This document shows positions 58,044-64,000 of a stretch of DNA of 64,000 nt, one piece after another. Below the pieces are notes generated by a model that was given only the letters and a program-made list of their open reading frames with translations, searched no databases and was not told where the DNA came from. Within the stretch, counting starts at the first letter, position 1, and each line of letters opens with the position of its first letter. The DNA is taken from NCBI GenBank assembly GCA_035315345.1, contig DATFYA010000215.1, positions 1 to 64,000 of the forward strand, read 5' to 3'. This stretch comes from Candidatus Methylomirabilota bacterium (lineage in GTDB: Bacteria > Methylomirabilota > Methylomirabilia > Rokubacteriales > CSP1-6). The position numbers were made by a program, and so were the translations under genes.

Positions 58044-58785
58044 CGGGGCCTCCGCGCTCGGCGCGCCCGAGGAGGGCCGCGATGACGCGCGGGTCGGCGC
58101 GGATCGCGTCGGGCGGGCCCTCGGCGATCTTCTCGCCGTGGTCCATCACCACGATCTTGTCGCAGAGCCCCATCACGAACGGCATGTGGTGCTCGATGAT
58201 CAGGAGCGTACGGCCGCGGGCGCGCATGTCGGCGAGGGTCTCGCCGATCTGGCGGCGGACCACCGGGTGCACGCCGGCGAGGGGCTCGTCCAGCAGCAGG
58301 AACGCGGGGTCGATCACCAGGTTCATGGCCAGCTCGAGCAGCCGCTGCTGGCCGATGGAGAGGCGGCCCGCGGGCGCGTCGGCGAGCCGCGCGAGGCCCA
58401 GGCGCTCGAGCCACTCCCGCCCGCGCGGCTCCCAGCCGCGGAGCCGCCGCCCCATCGCGGCGATCGCGAGGTTCTCGCGCACCGGCAGGTCGCGGAAGAT
58501 CTTCACGGACTGGAAGGTGCGCCCGACGCCGCGGCGGGCGATCTCGTGGGTGGCGAGGCCATCGATGCGCTCGCCGTCGAGGCGGATCGCGCCCTCGTCG
58601 GGGCGCAGCAGCCCGGTCACCAGGTTGAAGATGGTGCTCTTGCCCGAGCCGTTGGGCCCGATGAGGCCGACCACCGAGCCGGGCGCGATCTCGAACGAGC
58701 AGGCGGAAACGGCGCGGAGGCCGCCGAACCGCTTGCCGAGGCCGGCGAGGGCGAGCTTCGGGGGCGCCGCTACTTCTTGTCCCAC
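58030..58785 (-). CDS. ABC transporter ATP-binding protein, LivG-like
   Basis: This 251-residue ATPase has LAGLGKRFGGLRAVSACSFE at the start, Walker A GPNGSGKSTIFNLVTG near 43, GVGRTFQSVKIFRDLPVRENLAI near 90, the signature-like GRLSIGQQRLLELAMNLV near 145, Walker B LLLDEPLAGVHP near 167, and IEHHMPFVM. I chose the GTG at 58785, which overlaps the binding-protein gene by 16 bases; there is no good later start before the first strand. Confidence 0.92.
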   Translation of the reverse strand: MGQEVAAPPKLALAGLGKRFGGLRAVSACSFEIAPGSVVGLIGPNGSGKSTIFNLVTGLLRPDEGAIRLDGERIDGLATHEIARRGVGRTFQSVKIFRDLPVRENLAIAAMGRRLRGWEPRGREWLERLGLARLADAPAGRLSIGQQRLLELAMNLVIDPAFLLLDEPLAGVHPVVRRQIGETLADMRARGRTLLIIEHHMPFVMGLCDKIVVMDHGEKIAEGPPDAIRADPRVIAALLGRAERGGPDARA

Positions 58786-59999
58786 GCGTACGGCGGCGCC
58801 GGCACGAACTTGCCGCCGGAGGCCGCCGCGACCGACTCGGGATAGATCGGCACCTTCTTGCCGCCCTGGATCTGCACCACCACGGTCTGGATGGGCATGC
58901 GGTGCCCCTCGGCGAGCGGGGTGAACTTCCGGGTACCCCACGCGGTCACGAAGGTGCCGCTCTCCAGCGCGGCCTGGATCTTCTGCGGATCGAGGCTGCC
59001 CGCCTTCTGGATGGCCTCGAGCAGGACCAGGGTGGCGTCGTGGGCCTGGACCGCGAAGTTGGTGGGATCGGTCCCGGTCTTCTTCTTGTAGGCCGCCATC
59101 ATCGGCTCGGACACTTCCGAGTACTTCGCGGGCCACCAGCGGTTGTTCACGATGGCGAGGTCCATCTGCTTGGCGTGCTGGTCCACGAAGGTCTGCGCGC
59201 TCACGGTGGCGCCCATGTGGGCGATGAGCGACGGCACCTTCAGCTCGAACCACTGGGTGAAGAGCACCGGCCCGCTCGAGCCGTAGATCTCGCCGATGGT
59301 GGCCTGGGCCCCCGACCGCTTGATCTTGGCCCACTGCGGGGTGAGGTCGGTAACCCCGCGGTCGACGAACTCGTCGGCGGCCACCTCCACGTCCTTGGCG
59401 TTGGCCCCGAACCACTCGCGGACGATTCGAGAGAAATCGCGACCGGCGTCGGTGTTCTCGTTGAGCAGCGCGATCCTCTTCGGCTTCACGTGCTGGGCCA
59501 CCGCGGCGGCCACCGAGCGCGCGATGTCGTTGGCGGTGGGGCTCAGCTGGAAGGCGTACTGCATCTTGTTCTGGCTGATCTTGTCGCCGATCTTGAGCGA
59601 CGCCGAGCAGCAGGTGACCACCGGGATGGAGGCCTTCTGGAACTCGTCCATCACCCGGATGAACACGTCGCTGGAGAGAAAGCCCATGCCCACGTTGATC
59701 TTGTCCACGGTGAGGGCGCGCGTGACCACGTTGAGCCCGACGTCGCCCTTGCCCTCGTCGTCGTAGAAGATGACGCGGACCTTCATCGGCTTGCCGCCCA
59801 CCTGGAGCGTCGCCATGCGCTCGAGCGCGACGTCGGTGCCCGCCTTCATCTGCGCGCCCACGTCGGCGCTGATGCCCGAGATGGGCAGGAACGCGCCGAG
59901 CTTGACCTCGTCCTGGGCCACCGCCTCGAGCGGAACCGCGAGGAGCGCGGTGAGGCCGACCCAGATGAAGAGGAGCACGAGCGTCGCGGGCTTGCGCAT
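58770..59999 (-). CDS. ABC transporter substrate-binding protein, Liv/amide type
   Basis: This 409-residue receptor has a signal peptide (RKPATLVLLFIWVGLTALLA, cleaved near AVAQ at 28). The mature part begins DEVKLGAFLPISGISADVGAQ, with VRVIFYDDEGKGDVGLNVVT near 72 and the PVVTCCSASLKIGDKISQNK segment near 125. The double Cys there is unusual. CCGGAGGCG precedes the ATG at 59999. It is first in a seven-gene operon (receptor, two ATPases, two permeases, HyuA, HyuB), so its ligand is probably the substrate of the hydantoinase-type enzyme. Confidence 0.93.
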   Translation of the reverse strand: MRKPATLVLLFIWVGLTALLAVPLEAVAQDEVKLGAFLPISGISADVGAQMKAGTDVALERMATLQVGGKPMKVRVIFYDDEGKGDVGLNVVTRALTVDKINVGMGFLSSDVFIRVMDEFQKASIPVVTCCSASLKIGDKISQNKMQYAFQLSPTANDIARSVAAAVAQHVKPKRIALLNENTDAGRDFSRIVREWFGANAKDVEVAADEFVDRGVTDLTPQWAKIKRSGAQATIGEIYGSSGPVLFTQWFELKVPSLIAHMGATVSAQTFVDQHAKQMDLAIVNNRWWPAKYSEVSEPMMAAYKKKTGTDPTNFAVQAHDATLVLLEAIQKAGSLDPQKIQAALESGTFVTAWGTRKFTPLAEGHRMPIQTVVVQIQGGKKVPIYPESVAAASGGKFVPAPPYAWDKK

Positions 60000-60043
60000 G
60001 GTCACGCCTCCGGAGAGCGAGTGGGGGAACGCACGGTGGCCGG

Positions 60044-60052
60044 ATGATAGCA
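60044..60052 (-). promoter_or_regulatory. extended -10 promoter element of the Liv-hydantoinase operon
   Basis: On the minus strand this reads TGC-TATCAT, 44 bases upstream of the ATG at 59999. It lies just after the stop of the glycosyltransferase-like gene. Confidence 0.5.
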
Positions 60053-60059
60053 CGCGGCG

Positions 60060-61286
60060 CTACGCGCGCCGGCCGACCGCGAGGCCCGCGTCCTCGGCCA
60101 GCTTGCCCAGCACCGTCTCGGCCTTGAACCAGCGCTCCGCGATCTCGCGCGCCGCGCGCGCGTGCCGCGCAGAGTCGGCGTCGATCGCCTCCAGCGCGGC
60201 CACGACGTCGTCGATGCCCGCGAACGCGAACAGGCCCTCGCCGGTGGGCACGAACTTGCCGAAGGCGGTGTCCTGGGTCACCACCGGCCGGCCGGCCGCG
60301 AGGTAGCACGCGCTCCGGTCGCTGAACCAGCCGCTGCGCAGCCGCACGTTCTGGTCCTTGGCCACCGTGAACTCGCCGCGCGAGCCGGTGATGTAGGCGC
60401 GATACGCCTCGAGGTCGTGGGAGAGCGGCAGCGCGTTGACGACGCGCCAGCCGTGTCTCCGCAGCAGATCCACCGCGTCCGCGTCCTCCTGATCGCGCGG
60501 GATCCACCCGCGCACGTCGTCACCGGCGCGGCCCCGGATCGCCAGGGCCAGCTCGAGCGGCTGCCGCGTCCGGCGCGGCAGGTCGATGACCTTGAGGAAC
60601 TCGTGGTGCTTGCTCCACGTGTAGGTCTGGCCTTGCCACTGCACGTCCTTGCCCGCCTGCCGCCAGCTCGCCACCGTGGTGAAGCAGGGGCCGGGCGCCC
60701 CGGGCGCGGGCTGCCACCAGTCGAGCACGATGGGCGGCCGGGTCGGCCGGTAGGTGACGCGCGAGACCGGGACGCCGCAGTCCGGCTGCCCGATGTTCTC
60801 GCCGTACGTGAAGTGGTGGGTGTGGGCGCTCAGCATGTCCACGTGGAAGGCGTTGCCCATCGCCACCTCGATCTGGGGCAGCACCGGATCGGTCTCGAGG
60901 TAGATGCGCACCGGCACGCGGCGATGCTCGTCGCGCAGGACGGTGGCCCCGGTGAGGTTCACCAGCGCGTCGGCCCGCCCGAGCAGCCGCTCGAGGCCGG
61001 CGGCGGAGCGGCCGAAGACGCGCCCGTCCGCGGCGCGGTAGGCCCAGCGGTCGGCGAGGCCGTGGCGCGCCATCACCGCGCCGATCGAGCCGACCGCGTA
61101 GGAGGGATCGTCGCTGATCGTGTTCCGGTCGGGGTCGTAGGACCACTCGCCGGTATCTTCCACGTAGTGGACGTCGAAGCCGAGCCGGCGGAAGCCCTCG
61201 AGGTACTGCAGCGCCTGCCACGTCACCCCCGCCACCGGCATGCGGCCCATCATGCCGAGGACGACCAGCGTCGGTTCCGCGCCCAT
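60060..61286 (-). CDS. glycosyltransferase-like protein (GT-B type), function unknown
   Basis: This 408-residue protein reads like a GT-B enzyme. The N-terminal part has LVVLGMMGRMPVAGVTWQALQYLEGFRRLG (residues 7-36, a variant of the usual acceptor-side opening), and the C-terminal half has GEFTVAKDQNVRLRSGWFSDRSACYLAAGRPVVTQDT near 300-335, similar to the donor-binding E-x7-E region of family 4 enzymes. LVNLTGATVLRD near 108 may replace the usual linker. No signal peptide or membrane helix is seen. It lies 4 bases after the methyltransferase gene, so they are co-transcribed. Confidence 0.7.
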   Translation of the reverse strand: MGAEPTLVVLGMMGRMPVAGVTWQALQYLEGFRRLGFDVHYVEDTGEWSYDPDRNTISDDPSYAVGSIGAVMARHGLADRWAYRAADGRVFGRSAAGLERLLGRADALVNLTGATVLRDEHRRVPVRIYLETDPVLPQIEVAMGNAFHVDMLSAHTHHFTYGENIGQPDCGVPVSRVTYRPTRPPIVLDWWQPAPGAPGPCFTTVASWRQAGKDVQWQGQTYTWSKHHEFLKVIDLPRRTRQPLELALAIRGRAGDDVRGWIPRDQEDADAVDLLRRHGWRVVNALPLSHDLEAYRAYITGSRGEFTVAKDQNVRLRSGWFSDRSACYLAAGRPVVTQDTAFGKFVPTGEGLFAFAGIDDVVAALEAIDADSARHARAAREIAERWFKAETVLGKLAEDAGLAVGRRA

Positions 61287-61290
61287 GGCC

Positions 61291-62004
61291 CTAGGGCAGG
61301 CGCGCTTCGTACGCTCGCAGCACCTGCTCCTTGTCGAGGGAGGGGCCCGCGTCCGGGATCTTCCGCGCGAGCGCGCGGACGTTGCCGGTCCGGCTGGCGC
61401 TGTGGGGGCGATTCCGATCGCTGAGCCGCACGACCTCGAAGCGCTCGCGGACGAGCGCGGCGAGGCTCTCCGCCGAGAAGACGGTCGGCTCGTCGGGGGT
61501 CGGATCGCCGCCGGTGTCCACGCTGACGAAGAGCGCGCCGTCGTCGGCGAGGATGCGGCACATCTCGGCGAGGCCCACGCGAGGATCCGGCATGTGATCC
61601 AGCGCGTTACGGCAGATCACGAGGTCGGCGAAGCGATCCAGCAGGGGGAGGCTCTCCGCGCCCTGGGACAGATAGACGGTGGGCGCGCCCACCTCGTCGG
61701 GCACCAGCATGCCGAGGTGCTGGTAGGCGTAGAGCAGCGGATCGATGGCCACCTTCACCCGGGCCGGGAACGCGCTGAGGTCGCCGGTGCAGCCGCAGCC
61801 GATGGTGACGACTGTCTTGTCCTCGAACCAGCCCGCGTGCTGCTCCAGGTAGGCCGCGACCTCGTCGCGCAGGAGCCGGGAATTCGCCACGCGCTCGGCG
61901 TCGTAGGAGCCGCCGAAGCGGTCCCGCCGATACTTCTCGTGGTACAGGAACCAGCCGATCTCGTCCAGATAGCGCGGGTCGGTCAGGTCGGGGACCTCGG
62001 GCAT
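61291..62004 (-). CDS. class I SAM-dependent methyltransferase (Methyltransf_11-like)
   Basis: This 237-residue protein has an N-terminal lead (DPRYLDEIGWFLYHEKYRRD), motif I as VVTIGCGCTGDLSAFPA near residue 67, ADLVICRNALDHMPDPRVGLAEMCRIL near 125-150 (motif post-II and the family H-M-x-D-P segment), and LFVSVDTGG near 158. The ATG at 62004 has only a weak GCGAGCGAG upstream. Coupled to the GT-like gene, it may methylate a sugar or glycan. This is inference from position. Confidence 0.85.
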   Translation of the reverse strand: MPEVPDLTDPRYLDEIGWFLYHEKYRRDRFGGSYDAERVANSRLLRDEVAAYLEQHAGWFEDKTVVTIGCGCTGDLSAFPARVKVAIDPLLYAYQHLGMLVPDEVGAPTVYLSQGAESLPLLDRFADLVICRNALDHMPDPRVGLAEMCRILADDGALFVSVDTGGDPTPDEPTVFSAESLAALVRERFEVVRLSDRNRPHSASRTGNVRALARKIPDAGPSLDKEQVLRAYEARLP

Positions 62005-62021
62005 GGGCTCGCTCGCGCCGA

Positions 62022-62753
62022 TCAGCGCCGCTGCTCGCGGGCCCGCTCGGCGGCATCGCGCTCGCGCTGCTCGCGCTCCCGCTCCCGGGCGGCCCGCTCC
62101 CGCTCCCAGCGCGCGCTCAGACGCTCGCCCGCTTCCTTGGCCGCGGTCTCGATCCGGGCCACCTTGTCGAGCAGCTGCGCCTGGGGGAGCCGCGCGGTCA
62201 TGGTCTCTGCGGTCTCGGTGGTCACGATCATGGTCGCCCGGCTGACCTCCATGTTCTTCTGGAGCTGCGCGCCCGCCTCCTGCAGCTTCTTGCGCTCCGG
62301 CCCGTCCACCCAGTCGGCGGTGGCGTCGTCGACGTACTCGGTCTGGGCCCGGTACAGCGTCTGCAGCGTGCCGGTGTCGCGGGCGGCGACGTCGGCCATC
62401 CGGGCCAGGGTCTGCCCCCACGTCTCTCCCTTCGAGGGCACGCCCGCCGGCGCGCCGGCCCCGCTCAGCGCGGCGGAGGCGGCCAGGGCGCGATCCGCGG
62501 TGATCTTCTCCGCGCGCCTCCCCTCGTCGATGCCGACCTCGCGGGCCTCGATCTCCGCGACGCGCTTCTCGTTGTCCCGGAGCGCGCGCTCCTGGCTGGC
62601 CGCGAGCTTCTGCGACTCGGTCCGGACCCAGGCGTCCTCCCCGTCCGCGCCGGGCGACTCGGCCGCCGCGGACGCCGGCGCCAGGAGCAGGAGGAGCGCG
62701 AGCACGCCGGGCCGCCGCGTCCCCGCTCGACCACGATGCACCGCGCGGGTCAT
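62022..62753 (-). CDS. exported coiled-coil protein of unknown function
   Basis: This 243-residue protein has a signal peptide (RRPGVLALLLLLAPASAAA near residues 13-31). The rest is mostly helical and charged: LAASQERALRDNEKRVAEIEAREV near 50-73, then AQLLDKVARIETAAKEAGERL near 195, ending in an Arg/Glu-rich tail REREREQRERDAAERAREQR. The tail is a probable single alpha-helix or coiled coil. I recognise no domain. It overlaps the next lipoprotein gene as ATGA, so the two are made together. Confidence 0.8.
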   Translation of the reverse strand: MTRAVHRGRAGTRRPGVLALLLLLAPASAAAESPGADGEDAWVRTESQKLAASQERALRDNEKRVAEIEAREVGIDEGRRAEKITADRALAASAALSGAGAPAGVPSKGETWGQTLARMADVAARDTGTLQTLYRAQTEYVDDATADWVDGPERKKLQEAGAQLQKNMEVSRATMIVTTETAETMTARLPQAQLLDKVARIETAAKEAGERLSARWERERAAREREREQRERDAAERAREQRR

Positions 62754-63532
62754 TTCACGTTGCTCACGCGATTCTGCAGCGCGTCGAGGCGGGCGGCCAG
62801 CTCCTTGAGCTGACGGCTGAGGGTGTCGGACAGGTGCTGGATCGTCTCGGTGAGCTTCGTCGACGTCGCGGTCAGCTCCTGGCTGGTGGCGGTCAGCTTG
62901 CGCAGGGTGCTCGCGTTCTCGTTGGTCAGCTCGTGATCCAGCCAGCCGAGCTGCGCGGTCTGGAGCATGAACTTCCGCGCCGCCGCGAGGTCCTCGGTGA
63001 GAGCGTCGAGGGACTTCTTCACGTCCTCGCGCGACGCCGCGATCGAGGCCTGCGTCTCCTGGCGCACGGTGGCGATCGAATCGGAGAGCCGGCGCAGCTC
63101 GGCGTCGGTGGCGGCGAGCGTGTCGCGCAGGCGCTGCTGCTCCTCCAGGAGCTTGACCGTCACCGTGTCGGGGGCCTTGGCGATGTCCGGCCGGTACACG
63201 AAGTCGACCACCGGCGGCACCGACGGCGGGGTGTCGGGCGGCGCCGCGCGATGGCGCGCCCACGCGTCGCCCGGCGTGTCGCCGGGGAGCACGACCAGGC
63301 GGCCGTTGGCATTGTCGATGAAGGCGAGCGCGCCCAGGGTGTTCGACTGCCGGATGGCGTCCTGGATCGCCGAGGAATGGGACGCCAGGGCCCGTTCGCG
63401 GATCTCGATCGCGTCCGCCTGCTTCTGCGGCACGAGCGAGGGCTGGCCCGCGCAGCCCACCGCCAGCAGCGCGAGGCCCACGAGCGACGTGCCCGGGCGT
63501 AGCGACGGCCGGGTCGGAAGCAGTAGGCGCAT
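62750..63532 (-). CDS. putative coiled-coil lipoprotein
   Basis: This 260-residue protein has a lipoprotein signal ending AVGCAGQ with the Cys near residue 27. A first helical part (DAIEIRERALASHSSAIQDAI) is followed by a Pro-rich linker near 95-110 and a long coiled coil from about 125 to 258, rich in LxxTxxxL and DxLTEDL heptads (KLTATSQELTATSTKLTETI). The arrangement recalls periplasmic adaptor or tethering proteins, but no family is recognised. It heads a minus-strand unit and is divergent from an SbmA/YddA-like transporter gene. Confidence 0.82.
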   Translation of the reverse strand: MRLLLPTRPSLRPGTSLVGLALLAVGCAGQPSLVPQKQADAIEIRERALASHSSAIQDAIRQSNTLGALAFIDNANGRLVVLPGDTPGDAWARHRAAPPDTPPSVPPVVDFVYRPDIAKAPDTVTVKLLEEQQRLRDTLAATDAELRRLSDSIATVRQETQASIAASREDVKKSLDALTEDLAAARKFMLQTAQLGWLDHELTNENASTLRKLTATSQELTATSTKLTETIQHLSDTLSRQLKELAARLDALQNRVSNVK

Positions 63533-63588
63533 ACGTGCCCGTCACTCTACCACTTCGTAGTGCGGTGGTCCCGGTTGGGAAACAGTTG

Positions 63589-63594
63589 TAGCAT
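63589..63594 (+). promoter_or_regulatory. possible -10 box (TAGCAT) of a leaderless transcript
   Basis: TAGCAT lies 8 bases before the ATG at 63603, and no Shine-Dalgarno sequence is present. The 70-bp divergent intergenic region is locally AT-richer. Confidence 0.35.
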
Positions 63595-63602
63595 CCGAGC
63601 AT

Positions 63603-64000
63603 ATGTCCGCAGTTCTCCCCGGTGGACCCACCGATCCGGCCGTCGGTCGTCTCCGCCGAACCCTTCCCGACGCGTGGCGGATGATCCGCCCGTACTGGCT
63701 CTCGGACGATCGCTGGCACGGGCTGGGACTGCTCGTGGTCGTGGTGACGCTGACCCTGGGGATGGTCTACCTCAGCGTGCTGCTGAACCGCTGGAACAAC
63801 GATTTCTTCAGCGCGCTGCAGGACAAGAACGCGGCCGCCTTTCGCCGCCAGCTGCTGCAGGTCACGTGGCTGGTGGGTGCGTTCATCCTGCTCGCGGTCT
63901 ACCAGCTCTATCTGAGCCAGATGCTCGAGATCCGCTGGCGGCGCTGGCTCACCGAGCGCTACCTCCTCGCCTGGCTCGCGGACCGCGCCTACTACCGCAT
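63603..64000 (+). CDS. SbmA/BacA- or YddA-like ABC transporter, N-terminal part
   Basis: The first 132 residues are visible before the window ends. After a soluble lead (TLPDAWRMIRPYWLSDDRWH), two membrane helices follow (LLVVVVTLTLGMVYLSVLL near residue 43, and VTWLVGAFILLAVYQLYL near 88). LNRWNNDFFSALQDKNAAAF and LEIRWRRWLTERYLLAWL are hallmarks of the SbmA_BacA/ABC_membrane_2 family. Whether an ATPase domain follows (YddA type) or not (SbmA type) cannot be seen. Relatives import peptides or vitamin B12-like compounds. Confidence 0.88.
   Translation, partial: MSAVLPGGPTDPAVGRLRRTLPDAWRMIRPYWLSDDRWHGLGLLVVVVTLTLGMVYLSVLLNRWNNDFFSALQDKNAAAFRRQLLQVTWLVGAFILLAVYQLYLSQMLEIRWRRWLTERYLLAWLADRAYYR

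Overview
This is a 64 kb stretch of very GC-rich, gene-dense bacterial chromosome with about 70 protein genes, mostly in short operons whose members overlap by 1-16 bases. I see no rRNA, tRNA, CRISPR array, phage or transposase gene. The content suggests a free-living soil or sediment heterotroph living on small organic acids, amino acids and aromatic or xenobiotic compounds: three LLM-class flavin oxidoreductases, family III CoA transferase, Baeyer-Villiger and Rieske oxygenases, a form II CoxL-type molybdoenzyme, several MFS carriers and four ABC uptake systems. A PEP-CTERM surface protein points to a Gram-negative. Candidatus Rokubacteria (Methylomirabilota) would fit from memory, but nothing here proves it.

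Layout. 1-2666 (minus): an SsuABC/NMT1-type ABC importer. 2782-7529 (plus): LLM oxidoreductase, SMP-30 lactonase, alpha/beta hydrolase, atypical SDR and MFS carrier. 7585-10466 (minus): Baeyer-Villiger monooxygenase and LarA-like racemase. 10504-11827: glycolipid-binding-like protein and a PEP-CTERM protein. 11893-14717 (minus): SRPBCC protein, Ldh-family dehydrogenase, MFS. 14776-18205: CoA transferase, methyltransferase (minus), 3-hydroxyisobutyrate dehydrogenase-like enzyme, carboxymuconolactone decarboxylase-like protein. 18224-19764 (minus): amidohydrolase and HdeD-like membrane protein. 19984-21572: Rieske oxygenase with its TetR regulator behind a palindromic operator. 21633-28385 (minus): CoxL-type enzyme, hydrolase, two LLM enzymes and an MFS carrier. 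28490-33251 (plus): NIPSNAP, VOC, DinB, class-III aminotransferase, creatininase-like protein, Bax-inhibitor-1 protein. 33279-38039: small lipoproteins, Gfo/Idh enzyme, IPMDH-like dehydrogenase, lactonase plus response regulator. 38130-44540 (plus): a full Liv-type ABC importer with an internally deleted FAD oxidase and an MFS carrier. 44590-47679 (minus): sugar ABC importer without an ATPase. 47906-51516: methyltransferase, DUF1345 protein, second Ldh enzyme, pentapeptide-like exported protein. 51701-59999 (minus): a second Liv importer co-transcribed with both subunits of a hydantoinase/oxoprolinase. 60060-63532 (minus): glycosyltransferase-like protein, methyltransferase and two exported coiled-coil proteins. 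63603-64000 (plus): start of an SbmA/YddA-like transporter.

The strongest observations outside the gene list are: (1) a dispersed inverted-repeat family (GGGGTCAGGTCTTG...) in three places, one of which supplies the stop codons and last residues of both flanking convergent genes; (2) a Rieske/TetR operon with a perfect palindromic operator over its -10 box; (3) a hydantoinase/oxoprolinase pair translationally coupled to a complete Liv transporter; (4) a recurrent extended -10 motif and several genes that look leaderless; (5) an FAD oxidase that has lost its central domain in frame, an SDR with a large insert in its cofactor loop and no YxxxK, and a creatininase homologue lacking a metal-ligand motif. 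I did not find a clearly new defence or mobile system.
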